Below are positions 1 to 8,976 of a stretch of DNA of 64,000 nucleotides, piece after piece (within the stretch, counting starts at the first letter, position 1; each line of letters begins with the position of its first letter). A program made the position numbers and the translations under genes. The stretch is from Devosia sp. ZB163. GTDB taxonomy: Bacteria; Pseudomonadota; Alphaproteobacteria; Rhizobiales; Devosiaceae. Location: the NCBI RefSeq assembly GCF_028613635.1, contig NZ_JAQRMY010000002.1, positions 930,001 through 994,000 of the forward strand, written 5' to 3'. The notes under the pieces were generated by a model. It was not told the DNA's origin and did no database searches. It saw only the letters and a program-made list of their open reading frames with translations.

Positions 1-923
1 AAAAGGCCGGTCGCAAGGTGGTGATGTCGGGCAGGGCGCTCCACCGCATCACGGGCATCGCGCGCGAACTCGGCATGCTCGAGGGGATCGAGCCTTTCCT
101 CGATCAGAACGAGTACAAGACGCTGCCGCGCAAGGATGTCGTGCTGCTCTGCACCGGCAGCCAGGGCGAGGCCCGCGCCGCCATCGCGCGCATCGCCCGC
201 GAGGAGCATCCCGAGATCTCGCTCAATGCCGGCGACCGCATGATCTTCTCGTCCTGGGCCATCCCGGGCAACGAGCGCGAAGTCATCGACATCCAGAACC
301 TGCTGATCGATCGCGGTATCGAAGTCATCACCCGCGACCATGCCATGGTCCACACCACCGGCCATCCGCGTCGCGAGGAGCTCAAGCAGCTCTATGACCT
401 GGTGAAGCCGGATGTCCTGGTGCCTGTTCATGGCGAGGCCGCCCATCTCGAGGCCCACGCGCTGCTCGGCCGCCAGCACGGCATCGACACGGTCGTTCAT
501 GCCCGCAACGGCGACATGGTCCGCCTGTTCCCGGAAACGACCCAGTTCCCCGGCGAAGTCCGCGTCGGCCAGCTCTATCTCGATGGCAACGTGCTCTGCA
601 CGCCCGAGGAGAGCGGTGTGAAGGGCCGCCGCCGGCTGAGCTTTGGTGGCCACATCGTCGTCAGCCTCTGCGTGAACTCGAGCGGGCAGATCATGGCCGG
701 GCCGGAACTCGTCATCGAGGGCCTGCCGGATGTCGAGGACGACGAGGAGTCGCTGCCCGACGTAGTGCGGCGCGCCGTCACCGGCACGCTGAAGTCGATC
801 CCGCCCAAGCGCCGGAGCGACTCCGAGATGGTGAACAACGCGCTTCATCGTGCAGTGCGCAGCGAGGTCACGTCCTACTGGGGCCGCAAACCTAACGTAA
901 CCATCTTCGTCCACCGCGTCTGA
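1..923 (+). CDS. rnj: Ribonuclease J, C-terminal part (5' end outside window)
   Basis: The frame is open to the left edge, so this is a partial gene. About 306 residues of a family protein of roughly 550 are present. It corresponds to the second half of the beta-CASP metallo-beta-lactamase nuclease and the C-terminal domain. Visible motifs are VVMSGRALHRI near the start (beta-CASP region), a TTGHPRREELK stretch matching the family's GH-x-R-E-D/E-L motif, and VPVHGEAAHLEAH, which holds the conserved PVHGE histidine. RNase J is a 5'-3' exo- and endonuclease acting in mRNA turnover and rRNA maturation. The metal-binding HxHxDH motif lies upstream and cannot be checked here. A DUF1467 gene follows 9 bases after the stop. 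Confidence 0.93.
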   Translation, partial: KAGRKVVMSGRALHRITGIARELGMLEGIEPFLDQNEYKTLPRKDVVLLCTGSQGEARAAIARIAREEHPEISLNAGDRMIFSSWAIPGNEREVIDIQNLLIDRGIEVITRDHAMVHTTGHPRREELKQLYDLVKPDVLVPVHGEAAHLEAHALLGRQHGIDTVVHARNGDMVRLFPETTQFPGEVRVGQLYLDGNVLCTPEESGVKGRRRLSFGGHIVVSLCVNSSGQIMAGPELVIEGLPDVEDDEESLPDVVRRAVTGTLKSIPPKRRSDSEMVNNALHRAVRSEVTSYWGRKPNVTIFVHRV

Positions 924-932
924 GTTGGGGCC

Positions 933-1181
933 ATGCAAGTCGGTACCTACATCGCCATCTACTTCATCGTCTGGTGGCTCTGCCTCTTCGTCGTCCTGCC
1001 CTTCAAGGTCCGCAACCAGATCGACGAGGGCAAGTGGCAGGAAGGTACCGAGCGCGGCGCCCCGGCCGGGGTCTTCCGCTTCTGGCCCAAGCTGCTGATC
1101 ACCACGGTGCTTGCCGCCGTGGTCACCGCGCTGCTGCTCTGGCTGCTGAGCAACCCGGCACTGCAGGAATACTGGCGCTAG
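933..1181 (+). CDS. DUF1467 family membrane protein
   Basis: A protein of 82 residues with two predicted membrane helices: about residues 4-24, rich in I, W, L and V, and about 53-72. Between them lies a charged, mostly cytoplasmic loop beginning KVRNQIDEGKW. Length and the FVVLPFKVR start of the loop match the DUF1467 family, found almost only in alphaproteobacteria and often next to rnj and proS, as here. No biochemical function is known to me. It starts 9 bases after rnj and is probably co-transcribed with it. Confidence 0.8.
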   Translation: MQVGTYIAIYFIVWWLCLFVVLPFKVRNQIDEGKWQEGTERGAPAGVFRFWPKLLITTVLAAVVTALLLWLLSNPALQEYWR

Positions 1182-1211
1182 TCAGCCCGTTATGTCGGGA
1201 GCGGTCCGCAA

Positions 1212-1532
1212 TCACCGCGCCCGCTTGGCCACCGCATGCGCGTGCGCCATCTCCAGCGCGGCGCGCAGTTCAGCTTCATCGGCCCGATCCAGTTCGACGG
1301 TGGTCCACCCCTGCCGGCCCCAGGCATTGTCGATACGGTGGAAGACCTCGGGCGCCATCATCGTCTTGAACTCCTGCTCGTCGGGCGTGAGCTTGAGGTT
1401 CGCGCTGACACCGTCCGCCGCAAGCGTGGCGTAGATGCGGACAACCTTGAAGGCGTGACGGTCGAAATGCGGCGCCTCGGTCGTGCCGGCGAGTGAGAGT
1501 GCAATTGCCCTGAACTCAGAACTATTTGTCAT
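1212..1532 (-). CDS. MmcQ/YjbR family protein
   Basis: 106 residues starting at the ATG at 1532 (MTNSSEFRAIA). That start is preceded by a purine-rich GAAGAAA ribosome-binding site, while an upstream extension of the frame runs through the terminator at 1553-1577 and is unlikely to be translated. The body has the MmcQ/YjbR features: PHFDRHAFKV, a short beta strand, LKLTPDEQEFK and a C-terminal W-TTVELD segment before the last helix. The family has a CyaY/frataxin-like double-wing fold and is often described as DNA-binding, but the function is not established. It is convergent with the DUF1467 gene, 30 bases away. Confidence 0.82.
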   Translation of the reverse strand: MTNSSEFRAIALSLAGTTEAPHFDRHAFKVVRIYATLAADGVSANLKLTPDEQEFKTMMAPEVFHRIDNAWGRQGWTTVELDRADEAELRAALEMAHAHAVAKRAR

Positions 1533-1552
1533 CGTTTCTTCACCCGCAAATG

Positions 1553-1577
1553 AAAAAAGCAGGGCCAAGGGCCCTGC
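1553..1577 (-). terminator. Rho-independent terminator (minus strand)
   Basis: A perfect 8-bp stem, GCAGGGCC/GGCCCTGC (1559-1566 and 1570-1577), with a 3-nt loop is followed on the minus strand by six U residues (1553-1558). It lies just upstream of the YjbR start and cannot terminate that gene. No protein gene feeds it from the right, because proS is divergent. It therefore implies a minus-strand transcript starting between about 1600 and 1900. Confidence 0.75.
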
Positions 1578-1750
1578 TTGATGAGTTTCTCGACAATACG
1601 CTGGTCTTAGGCACACGGTTAGGTGGCTGCCAACGCTCCTCCCTTGACGTTGTCGACGTCCGGCAACTTGCGGTTGCCTGTGTTCTTATGGCGTCGGAAA
1701 CTAACAACAGTTTCTGAGGCTGCCAAGCGGATTCTGCATGGCAGGCCTCG
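1553..1750 (-). ncRNA. Candidate small RNA upstream of proS
   Basis: The 386-base gap between the YjbR gene and proS has no convincing ORF on either strand, yet ends in a textbook minus-strand terminator. Within it are several perfect short hairpins: 1720-1725 with 1739-1744 (6 bp), 1697-1701 with 1710-1714 (5 bp, GAAAC/GTTTC), 1662-1667 with 1673-1678 (6 bp, GGCAAC/GTTGCC) and 1646-1650 with 1656-1660 (5 bp). A 10-bp inverted repeat (CGCAAAAGCG at 1799-1808, CGCTTTTGCG at 1841-1850) lies further upstream. I looked for the signatures of tmRNA, RNase P RNA, SRP RNA and 6S RNA and recognised none. The 5' end is a guess and I could not identify a clear promoter. Confidence 0.4.
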
Positions 1751-1918
1751 CAATCTTGCATAGTATTCAAGTCATCAATTGGTAGCGCCCCAGGGCTGCG
1801 CAAAAGCGCCGCAGAGCCAAGCGTTTGCCTAAGTTTCGCGCGCTTTTGCGGGCTCCACTTTGCCGCGCTTTGCGCTATAGGGATCGCAATCCGAATCCGG
1901 CGCCATCGAGGACCGTCC

Positions 1919-3265
1919 ATGCGTTTGAGCCGCTACTTCCTGCCCCTCCTGAAGGAGACGCCGAAAGAAGCTGAGATCGTCTCGCACCAGCTGATGCTGC
2001 GTGCGGGCATGATCAAGCAGCAGGCTGCGGGGAGCTATTCCTGGCTGCCGCTCGGCTTCAAGGTCCTCAACAAGATCATCCGGATCATCGAGGAAGAGCA
2101 GAACCGCTCGGGTGCGATCCAGCTGCTCATGCCGACCATCCAGTCGGCCGACCTCTGGAAAGAGTCGGGCCGCTACGACGCGTACGGCAAGGAGATGCTC
2201 CGCATCGAGGACCGGCACGAGCGCGACATGCTGTTCGGTCCGACCAACGAGGAGGTGATCACCGACATCTTCCGGACCTACGTGAAGTCCTACAAGGAAC
2301 TGCCGCTGAACCTCTACCACATCCAGTGGAAGTTCCGTGACGAGGTACGTCCGCGCTTCGGCACCATGCGTTCGCGCGAGTTCCTGATGAAGGACGCCTA
2401 TTCGTTCGATCTCGACGAGGCCGGCGCCATCCAGGCCTTCTATCGCATGTTCGTCGCCTACCTCCGCACCTTCCACCGCATGGGCCTCGTCGGTGTGCCG
2501 ATGCGCGCCGACACCGGCCCGATTGGTGGCGACCTGAGCTACGAGTTCCACGTCTTGGCCGATACCGGCGAGAGCGGCGTGTTCCTCGACAAGCGCCTCG
2601 TCGACAAGCCGATTCCGGCAATCGACACCGACTATCGCAGCGACCTCACGGCCATCTTCAAGGACTGGACCTCGCTCTTCGCCGCCACCGACGAGATGAC
2701 CGACGAGGAAAAGTTCAAGGCCGCCGTCGAGCCTGAGCACCAGCTCGCGGCCCGAGGCATCGAGGTCGGCCACATCTTCTACTTCGGTACCAGGTACTCC
2801 AAGCCCATGAAGGCCACCGTCACCGCTCCCCAGGGGCAGGTGGAAGTGCACATGGGCAGCTACGGCATCGGCCCGACCCGCCTCGTGCCGGCCATCATCG
2901 AGGCCAGCCACGACGACGCCGGCATCATCTGGCCGGTGAGCGTCGCCCCGTTCGAGGCCGTGGTGATCAACCTCAAGGTCGGCGACGCTGAGAGCGATGC
3001 GGCCGCCGAGCGCCTCTATGATGAGCTGACCGGTGAGGGCATCGACGTCGCCTACGACGATCGCGACCAGCCGGCCGGCGCCAAGTTCGCCGCCGCCGAC
3101 CTGATCGGTATCCCGTACCAGTTGATCGTCGGCCCCCGTGGCCTCAAGGAAGGCACGGTTGAGATCAAGCACCGCAAGTCCGGCGAGCGCGAAGCGCTGT
3201 CGGTCGACGAAGCTGTCGGCCGCCTCAAGGGCCTGATCGTTCCGCAGCGTCGGGACACCGTTTGA
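1919..3265 (+). CDS. proS: Prolyl-tRNA synthetase, short alphaproteobacterial form
   Basis: 448 residues, class II aminoacyl-tRNA synthetase that charges tRNA-Pro in the cytoplasm. Motif 2 is seen around [20 protein letters not shown] (about residues 138-157) and motif 3 as [14 protein letters not shown] (about 312-325), followed by the anticodon-binding domain. The typical bacterial enzyme has about 570 residues because of a roughly 180-residue editing insert between motifs 2 and 3. Here motif 2 and motif 3 are close together, as in alphaproteobacteria, whose ProRS lacks that insert. The next gene starts inside its stop region, so it probably heads the lipoprotein-export operon. Confidence 0.97.
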   Translation: MRLSRYFLPLLKETPKEAEIVSHQLMLRAGMIKQQAAGSYSWLPLGFKVLNKIIRIIEEEQNRSGAIQLLMPTIQSADLWKESGRYDAYGKEMLRIEDRHERDMLFGPTNEEVITDIFRTYVKSYKELPLNLYHIQWKFRDEVRPRFGTMRSREFLMKDAYSFDLDEAGAIQAFYRMFVAYLRTFHRMGLVGVPMRADTGPIGGDLSYEFHVLADTGESGVFLDKRLVDKPIPAIDTDYRSDLTAIFKDWTSLFAATDEMTDEEKFKAAVEPEHQLAARGIEVGHIFYFGTRYSKPMKATVTAPQGQVEVHMGSYGIGPTRLVPAIIEASHDDAGIIWPVSVAPFEAVVINLKVGDAESDAAAERLYDELTGEGIDVAYDDRDQPAGAKFAAADLIGIPYQLIVGPRGLKEGTVEIKHRKSGEREALSVDEAVGRLKGLIVPQRRDTV

Positions 3266-4623
3266 GCGACACAGCGCCCATCGCCGCCAAGGCTCCGGGC
3301 CCGTTCTCGCGCTTCGAGTTCCTCGTCGCCGGGCGCTACCTGCGCGCCCGGCGCAAGGAGCGGTTCGTTTCGGTGATCGCCGTCCTCACGCTCGTGGGCG
3401 TTGTCCTCGGTGTCGCGACGCTCATCGTCGTGATGTCCGTGATGAACGGCTTCCGCACCGAACTGCTTGGCAAGATCCTCGGCCTCAACGGGCACTTCGT
3501 GGTCCAGCCGGTCAATGGCGGCTTTGCCGACTACAACGATGCAGCGGTACGGCTCGAAAGCGTCGACGGCGTGCTCTACGCCATCCCCTATGTCGAGGGC
3601 CAGGCGCTCGCCTCGGGCACGTCGAGCGCCACCGGCGTCGTGGTGCGCGGCATCAACGAGGCCTCCCTTGCCAAGCTCGAGTCCCTGCGTGACGCAGCCG
3701 TGCTTGGCGGCTGGGACCAGTGGGACGTGGGGCAGGGGCTTGCCATCGGCCAGCGCCTCGCCAACCGGCTCGGCGTGACCATCGGCGACAACGTCACCAT
3801 CATCAACCCGAACGGCACCATGACGCCCTTCGGCCGAACCCCGGCCGAACGGACCATGCCGGTCAACGTCATCTTCGATCTCGGCATGCCCGAATATGAC
3901 AGCTTCTACGTCTACCTGCCGATGCAGGAGGCCCAGGTCTACTTCAAGCTCTACGAGGACCGCCTGAAGCCGGGCCTCGAGATGCCCAGCGTGATGGCCA
4001 CCGATGAAGAGATCGACGCCGCCTACGAGCGCGCCTACCAGGCCTCGGGTGTCGAGGTGTTCGTGCGCGATCCCGACGACATCGGCGGCATGCGCGATCG
4101 GCTCCAGGCTTCCCTGGACCGCCCCTTCACGATCACCGACTGGCAGCAGCGCAACGCCACCTTCTTCTCGGCCCTGCAGGTCGAGCGCGTGGTGATGTTC
4201 GTCATCCTGTCGCTGATCATCCTCGTCGCCGCCTTCAACATCATCGCCAGCCTCGTGATGCTGGTGAAGGACAAGGGCCCCGATATCGCGATCCTCCGCA
4301 CCATGGGCGCGACCAGCGGCTCGATCCTGCGCATCTTTTCGATGACCGGCTTCGCCATCGGTCTCGTGGGTACGCTGCTCGGGCTGGGGCTGGGGCTGCT
4401 CGTCGCGACCTATGTGGAGCCCATTCGCGCCACGGTGTCGGGCCTGCTCAACATCCCGATCTTTCCGCCCGAACTGTTCCTGATGGCCGGCCTGCCGTCC
4501 CGCATCGACCCGTCCGAGGTGACACTCGTCGTCCTCCTGTCTCTCGGACTCACGTTCCTCGCCACGCTCTACCCGGCCTGGCGCGCGGCACGGCTCGACC
4601 CGATCGAGGGCCTGCATCAATGA
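3262..4623 (+). CDS. lolC: Lipoprotein-releasing ABC transporter permease, copy 1
   Basis: 453 residues. It starts at a TTG overlapping the proS stop by 4 bases, so translation is probably coupled. Architecture is LolC/E-like: a first membrane helix around residues 36-60 ([19 protein letters not shown]), a large periplasmic domain to about residue 305, then three helices, including [20 protein letters not shown] and an ending [13 protein letters not shown] typical of FtsX/MacB-type permeases. LolC/E with LolD extracts outer-membrane lipoproteins from the inner membrane and hands them to LolA. The following gene is a close paralogue of identical length. Whether this copy is functionally LolC or LolE cannot be decided from sequence. 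Confidence 0.92.
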   Translation: MSDTAPIAAKAPGPFSRFEFLVAGRYLRARRKERFVSVIAVLTLVGVVLGVATLIVVMSVMNGFRTELLGKILGLNGHFVVQPVNGGFADYNDAAVRLESVDGVLYAIPYVEGQALASGTSSATGVVVRGINEASLAKLESLRDAAVLGGWDQWDVGQGLAIGQRLANRLGVTIGDNVTIINPNGTMTPFGRTPAERTMPVNVIFDLGMPEYDSFYVYLPMQEAQVYFKLYEDRLKPGLEMPSVMATDEEIDAAYERAYQASGVEVFVRDPDDIGGMRDRLQASLDRPFTITDWQQRNATFFSALQVERVVMFVILSLIILVAAFNIIASLVMLVKDKGPDIAILRTMGATSGSILRIFSMTGFAIGLVGTLLGLGLGLLVATYVEPIRATVSGLLNIPIFPPELFLMAGLPSRIDPSEVTLVVLLSLGLTFLATLYPAWRAARLDPIEGLHQ

Positions 4624-5981
4624 GTACCCAGCAGCCGGCGGCCGATCCCGGACCGTTTTCCCGCTTCGAGTTCCTGGTGGCCTGGCGCTACCTGCGCGCC
4701 CGCCGCCGCGATCGCTTCGTCTCGGTGATCGCCGGGCTGACCCTCACCGGCATCGCGCTCGGTGTCGCGGCGCTGATCGTCGTGACCTCGGTGATGAACG
4801 GCTTCAACTCGGAGATCGTCTCCAAGCTCCTCGGGCTCAACGGCCATTTCTCGGCCTATCCGATCGAGGCGCGCTTCACCGACTACGAGAAGTCGGCACA
4901 GCAAATCCAGGGCGTCGACGGCGTCGTGGCGGCCATTCCCTTTGTCGAAGGGCAGGCGCTCGCCTCGGGCGTGCGGGCCGACGCGACCGGCGTCATCGTA
5001 CGCGGCGTGTCGCTGGCTTCGATCGAAAAGCTGAAGCTGCTGCATGACGGCGCGATTCTCGGCCACTGGGATGGCTGGGACGCCGGCAACGGTGTCGCCA
5101 TCGGCCGTCGGCTGGCCGAAAAGCTCAAGGTCAACATCGGCGATTCCGTCACGCTGCTGAGCCCCGACCCTGCGGGCATGCAAGGCGATACAAGGCCGCG
5201 GACGCGCTCCTTCCCGGTCCAGGTGATCTTCGACTTGGGGATGACCGAGTTCGACAGCTTCTACCTCTACATGCCGCTGCAGCCCGCCCAGGACTATCTC
5301 GACATGTTCGACCGGGTGCTCAAACCCGGGGCCTCGGTACCGCCGCTAGATGCCACGGAGGACGTCCGCGAGGCGGCCTATGACCGGATCTATCGGGCCA
5401 CCGCCGTCGAAGTCTTCATCGACGACCCCAACGCCGTCGATGCGATGCGGCTCAAGATCGGCCAGGAGATCGAGCGGCCGCTGATCCTCTCGGACTGGCG
5501 CCAGCAGCACCAGAACTTCTTCGATGCCCTGCAGACGCAGGGCTCCGTGATGTTCGTGATCCTCTCGATGATCATCGTCGTGGCGGCCTTCAACATCATC
5601 TCCAGCCTCATCATGCTGGTGAAGGACAAGGGCACCGACATCGCCGTGCTCCGCACCATGGGGGCGACGCGTGGCTCGATCATGCGCATCTTCGGCATCG
5701 CCGGCGTCGCCATCGGCGTGGGCGGAACGCTGATCGGGCTGGTGCTCGGGCTGATTATCGCCGCCAATGCCGAGCCCATCCGGGCCTTCCTGTCCAGCCT
5801 CCTCGGCGTCACGATCTTCCCGCCCGAGGTGTTCTTCCTTTCCTCGCTGCCCAGCCGGACCAACCCGTCGGAGGTCGCGGCCATCGTCGCGGTGGCGATG
5901 GGCCTGAGCTTCCTCGCGACGCTCTATCCGGCCTGGCGCGCCGCCCAGTACGATCCCGTCGAGGCTCTCCGCTATGAGTGA
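4620..5981 (+). CDS. lolE: Lipoprotein-releasing ABC transporter permease, copy 2
   Basis: 453 residues, ATG overlapping the previous stop (ATGA). It is clearly paralogous to the preceding gene along its whole length: both share [24 protein letters not shown], a periplasmic [10 protein letters not shown]-type segment and IFPPE near the C-terminus. Topology is one N-terminal helix, a large periplasmic domain and three C-terminal helices. Two tandem permeases followed by LolD reproduce the gammaproteobacterial lolC-lolD-lolE gene set, although the order differs. The two products probably form a heterodimeric channel core. The symbol lolE is assigned only by analogy. Confidence 0.9.
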   Translation: MSTQQPAADPGPFSRFEFLVAWRYLRARRRDRFVSVIAGLTLTGIALGVAALIVVTSVMNGFNSEIVSKLLGLNGHFSAYPIEARFTDYEKSAQQIQGVDGVVAAIPFVEGQALASGVRADATGVIVRGVSLASIEKLKLLHDGAILGHWDGWDAGNGVAIGRRLAEKLKVNIGDSVTLLSPDPAGMQGDTRPRTRSFPVQVIFDLGMTEFDSFYLYMPLQPAQDYLDMFDRVLKPGASVPPLDATEDVREAAYDRIYRATAVEVFIDDPNAVDAMRLKIGQEIERPLILSDWRQQHQNFFDALQTQGSVMFVILSMIIVVAAFNIISSLIMLVKDKGTDIAVLRTMGATRGSIMRIFGIAGVAIGVGGTLIGLVLGLIIAANAEPIRAFLSSLLGVTIFPPEVFFLSSLPSRTNPSEVAAIVAVAMGLSFLATLYPAWRAAQYDPVEALRYE

Positions 5982-6660
5982 CGTCCACCTGCAACTCTCC
6001 AAGGTGCATCGCCACTTCGGCGAAGGAGAGACGCGCGTCCGGGTGCTCGAGGCGGCCGACCTCGAGGTGCGCGGCGGTGAACTCGTCGCCATCGTCGCCC
6101 CGTCGGGCGCCGGCAAGTCGACGCTGCTGCACATTTCCGGCCTGCTCGAGCGGCCCCAGGGCGGTGAGGTGACGATCACAGGCACCCCGACCAGCAAGCT
6201 CAGCGAGCGCGGCCGCACTCTCCTGCGCCGCAACACGATCGGCTACGTCTACCAGTTCCACCATCTGCTGCCGGAGTTCTCGGCGCTCGAGAACGTGGCC
6301 ATGCCGCAGCTCATCTCCGGTCACGACCAGGCGGCAGCCGACAAGCGCGCCATGATGCTACTCGACCTGCTCGGCGTCGGGCCACGAGCCCATCACCGGC
6401 CGGCGGAGCTCTCCGGCGGCGAGCAGCAGCGCGTCGCCATTGCCCGCGCCGCGGCCAACAATCCGCGCATCATCCTCGCCGACGAGCCGACCGGCAATCT
6501 CGACCCCACGACCAGCGACGTGGTGTTCGAGGCCCTCGCCAACCTGATCCGCGAGGAAGGGGCCGCCGCACTGATCGCGACGCACAATTTCGACCTCGCA
6601 CGCCGAGCCAACCGCATCGTCACGCTGCGCAACGGCCTCATCGAGGATACGACGCTCTAG
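5974..6660 (+). CDS. lolD: Lipoprotein-releasing ABC transporter ATP-binding protein
   Basis: 228 residues, starting 8 bases inside the preceding gene. It has all ABC ATPase motifs: Walker [10 protein letters not shown] (residues 42-50), a Q-loop in [18 protein letters not shown], signature [14 protein letters not shown] (about 146), Walker [13 protein letters not shown] (about 165) and the H-loop histidine in IATHN. It supplies the energy for lipoprotein release by the two permeases upstream. Its stop codon shares a CTAG tetramer with the stop of the convergent methyltransferase gene, so the two genes overlap by 4 bases. Confidence 0.95.
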   Translation: MSDVHLQLSKVHRHFGEGETRVRVLEAADLEVRGGELVAIVAPSGAGKSTLLHISGLLERPQGGEVTITGTPTSKLSERGRTLLRRNTIGYVYQFHHLLPEFSALENVAMPQLISGHDQAAADKRAMMLLDLLGVGPRAHHRPAELSGGEQQRVAIARAAANNPRIILADEPTGNLDPTTSDVVFEALANLIREEGAAALIATHNFDLARRANRIVTLRNGLIEDTTL

Positions 6661-7391
6661 GTGTCGAAGCGGTAGACGCTGAACAGCTCCGTCTGCGTCG
6701 TCAGCACGTGAGCGGCCCGGCTGAAGCCGGCCTCGTGGCCGAGGCGATGCCAGGTCTCCGTCGTCTCCGGATAGTCGGCCGCATGGACATGGCCGGTGAC
6801 GGTGTCCCACTCCGGCTCGCTGAAGGCCGTCCAGCTCGGTCGCTGCTCGTCCCAGCGGCGCATCCAGCCGTCGCGATCCTCGTCCGGACGCAGTGAGTTC
6901 TCGTAGATGAGGAAACTGCCGCCGGGCGCGAGGGCCGACCGGACATGGCGCATGAACGCGAGCTTGTCGGGCTGCTGCAGGTGGTGGAGCGAGAGCCCCA
7001 TCCAGACGACATCGGCGATGTCCCGCCGGTTCGGCACAAGATCGAGGAAATCGCCTTCCTCCAGCACCACGTGGCAACCGAGCCCGGCGAGCGCCGCGGC
7101 CGCCAGTTCCAGGGCCTGCGTCGAGAAGTCCATGCCGCGATAGTGCGCGACGGCCGTGCCCTGCAACGCATCGGCACTGGCCGTGGCGTCGCCGCAGGCA
7201 ATGTCGAGGAAGCGGAAGGGGGATCGACCGCGGCCGGTCAGCGCGTCGTGGAGCGCGCCATAGGCTTCGCGGTGGCAGAGGTAGTTGTTCTCGACGACCT
7301 TGCGATACAGCGTCCAGGTGTCCTGGAACACCGCCACCGTGGATGCATCCGCAGCAGGATGCGCCGCCGGACCGGATTTCCGTGTCGCCAT
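6657..7391 (-). CDS. Class I SAM-dependent methyltransferase
   Basis: 244 residues from the ATG at 7391. A longer frame to 7436 exists, but the extra 15 residues look like leader. The SAM-binding motif I is [12 protein letters not shown] (about residues 61-72), followed by an acidic loop ([11 protein letters not shown]), motif II around EEGDFLDL and [16 protein letters not shown] (motif IV, with the double histidine common in this fold). A late LGHEAGF segment is motif-VI-like. The substrate cannot be inferred. It is convergent with lolD and sits upstream of no obvious pathway partner, so it is probably a single-gene unit. Confidence 0.8.
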   Translation of the reverse strand: MATRKSGPAAHPAADASTVAVFQDTWTLYRKVVENNYLCHREAYGALHDALTGRGRSPFRFLDIACGDATASADALQGTAVAHYRGMDFSTQALELAAAALAGLGCHVVLEEGDFLDLVPNRRDIADVVWMGLSLHHLQQPDKLAFMRHVRSALAPGGSFLIYENSLRPDEDRDGWMRRWDEQRPSWTAFSEPEWDTVTGHVHAADYPETTETWHRLGHEAGFSRAAHVLTTQTELFSVYRFDT

Positions 7392-7473
7392 GTGCAAGAC
7401 CTCGATCCGTTGTTCGAGACTGCCGCCCGCAGCCACAGAATAACACGGAGCGAATACTGCCGACAGGCGGCAA

Positions 7474-7836
7474 TCAACTGTCCGAAGTGCTGTCTTCGGT
7501 CTCGGCCTGCTGCCGTCGCTGCCGTTCGCGCTCGGTCAGCGTGTTGACGCGAGTGCGCAGCGCCTTGATCTGGCGCTCCTGCCGCTCGGTGGTAGCCTTG
7601 AGCTGGCGGATGCGGGCCTCGGCCGCATCCTGATGATTGATGTCCCACTCCCGTACGCGCTGGACGACGACCTTGGGCGCGGCGCGCTCGGCGAGCAGTT
7701 CGTCCCAGTTGAGCCCCAGCGTTTCGACCAGCTTGTGGGCGGCAAGCGCCGCCGACGCCCGCTCCCCGGGCTGGTCGGAGCCGAGGAGCTTCAGGATGCG
7801 GGTGAGCTTGGCGCGGTTACGGGCGGAGAGTGACAT
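7474..7836 (-). CDS. Hypothetical coiled-coil protein with DUF2786-like N-terminus
   Basis: 120 residues. The N-terminal half (RAKLTRILKLLGSD, then AALAAHKLVETLGLNWDELL) resembles the small helical domain seen in DUF2786-like proteins. The C-terminal half, about residues 70-110, is rich in R, E, Q and K with heptad spacing (RIRQLKATTERQERQIKAL) and should form a coiled coil. No enzyme motif or signal peptide is visible. It lies between the methyltransferase and the ICL/PEP-mutase gene on the same strand. I do not recognise a function; similar small proteins are common in Rhizobiales. Confidence 0.65.
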   Translation of the reverse strand: MSLSARNRAKLTRILKLLGSDQPGERASAALAAHKLVETLGLNWDELLAERAAPKVVVQRVREWDINHQDAAEARIRQLKATTERQERQIKALRTRVNTLTERERQRRQQAETEDSTSDS

Positions 7837-7873
7837 CGAGGAGGCCTGACCGTGGAGTGGGGCGAATTGCAGC

Positions 7874-8698
7874 TCAGTTCCGCCCGCGCATGTACGGGTT
7901 GACCTCGGCCGTGGTCATGATGTCGTTGAGGTAGGTCAGTGTGCCGGGGCCGAGCACCTCTGCGGCCGCGTTGCGCAACCCAGTGAGGGCGGCGCGGGCA
8001 AAAGAACCGCCGGCACTGACGCGCTGCACGCCGGCTGCCGCCAGATCGGGGATCGTGTAGGGCGAGCGCTTCTGCCACAGCACGACATTGAGCGGCTTGC
8101 TGACCGCGGCGACCACCTTTCGGATGGCCTCGAGATTGGGCAGCCCTGGTGCGAACAGCACGTCCGCCCCGGCGGCCTCGAAAGCCTGGAGCCTGCGGAT
8201 CGTGTCATCCAGATCCGGCCGGCCGTGGAGGTAGTTCTCGGCCCGCGCCACGAAGGTGAAGGGGAAGGGCAGGGCGTGCGCCGCCTGGGCCGCGGCTGCC
8301 ACCCGTTCGACGGCAAGTTCGAGTTCGTAGATCGGTTGATCCGGGTTGCCCGTCGCGTCCTCGATCGAACCACCGACCAGTCCCGCCTCGCCGGCGAGCC
8401 GGATGGTCTCGGCGGCGTGGTCGGGGGCATCCCCATAGCCGTTCTCCAGGTCGCCGCTGACCGGCACATCGACCGCGGCCGCGATCGCCGCCGCGTTCTG
8501 CAGCGCCTCATCGCGCGTTACCGCCCCGTCCTTGCGCCCCATGGTCCAGGCGAACCCGGCACTCGTGGTCGCCAGCGCCTTGAAGCCCATTCCCCCCAGA
8601 ATTCGGGCACTTCCGACGTCCCAGGGATTGGGCATGACGAAGAGCGGTCCACGGTGCAGTTCGCGGAAGCGCTCGCCCTTCTGCTGCTGGTTCATCAT
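7874..8698 (-). CDS. Isocitrate lyase/PEP mutase family protein
   Basis: 274 residues beginning MMNQQQKGERF at 8698, with AGAGGAGA 5-11 bases upstream; the longer frame to 8794 would run through the SOS promoter region. It has the (beta/alpha)8 features of the ICL/PEP-mutase superfamily: FVMPNPWDVGSARIL, metal-site DLENGYGD, the conserved IEDATG and VARAENYL. The catalytic cysteine loop of true isocitrate and methylisocitrate lyases (KKCGH) is absent. That places it among the unspecified members, such as carboxyphosphonoenolpyruvate-mutase-like or oxaloacetate-hydrolase-like proteins. The substrate is unknown. It diverges from the micropeptide gene across 116 bases. Confidence 0.82.
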   Translation of the reverse strand: MMNQQQKGERFRELHRGPLFVMPNPWDVGSARILGGMGFKALATTSAGFAWTMGRKDGAVTRDEALQNAAAIAAAVDVPVSGDLENGYGDAPDHAAETIRLAGEAGLVGGSIEDATGNPDQPIYELELAVERVAAAAQAAHALPFPFTFVARAENYLHGRPDLDDTIRRLQAFEAAGADVLFAPGLPNLEAIRKVVAAVSKPLNVVLWQKRSPYTIPDLAAAGVQRVSAGGSFARAALTGLRNAAAEVLGPGTLTYLNDIMTTAEVNPYMRGRN

Positions 8699-8760
8699 GT
8701 GTTCTCCTCTGGGTCCGGATTCTGAAATTAACCAACGATTCACTGCCAGGCGACCTGTAG

Positions 8761-8792
8761 TAGACAGGAACGAAATAGGAACATATAAGAAC
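8761..8792 (+). promoter_or_regulatory. SOS-type promoter with LexA box in the spacer
   Basis: TAGACA (8761-8766) and TATAAG (8784-8789), separated by 17 bases, form a good sigma-70-type promoter. The spacer contains GAACGAAATAGGAAC (8768-8782), a perfect GAAC-N7-GAAC alphaproteobacterial LexA box. A third GAAC follows at 8789-8792 after 6 bases. The lexA promoter in this window has the same geometry (GAAC-N7-GAAC between -35 and -10). Transcription would start near 8796, giving a leader of about 19 bases before the micropeptide ATG. LexA binding would block RNA polymerase directly. Confidence 0.8.
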
Positions 8793-8814
8793 ATAACCGA
8801 AACCGGAGGTTCTG

Positions 8815-8913
8815 ATGCTCATTTTCGTCAAAGATCTGCTCGCCTTTGTCACCATCTGCGGCTTCTTCGTGGCGTCGCTCACCTGGATGGATATCGCCTC
8901 CCGACTCGTGTGA
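8815..8913 (+). CDS. SOS-controlled 32-residue membrane micropeptide (SidA/TisB-like candidate)
   Basis: A 32-codon ORF, ATG at 8815, with a strong GGAGG Shine-Dalgarno at 8804-8808 six bases upstream. The peptide starts MLIFVKDLLAF, has a hydrophobic segment of about 20 residues (positions 8-24, FVTICGFFVASLTW) and ends with IASRLV. It is therefore a single-pass inner-membrane peptide with a lysine near the N-terminus and an arginine near the C-terminus. Its promoter carries a perfect LexA box between -35 and -10. Known SOS micropeptides of this size and topology are Caulobacter SidA (29 residues, blocks division by acting on the divisome) and E. coli TisB (29 residues, membrane toxin). I claim similarity of size, topology and control, not of sequence. 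dnaE begins 63 bases downstream. Confidence 0.72.
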   Translation: MLIFVKDLLAFVTICGFFVASLTWMDIASRLV

Positions 8914-8976
8914 CGAGTTTGTGGATAGAGCACCTGCCGGGTGGCCGCGGCGCCGTCGCGGCGTTAGGAACGACTT

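Noticed and set aside
1553-1750. tmRNA, 6S, SRP or RNase P RNA for the structured minus-strand region
   Set aside because: None of the characteristic conserved sequences or tag reading frames is visible; kept only as an unassigned candidate.
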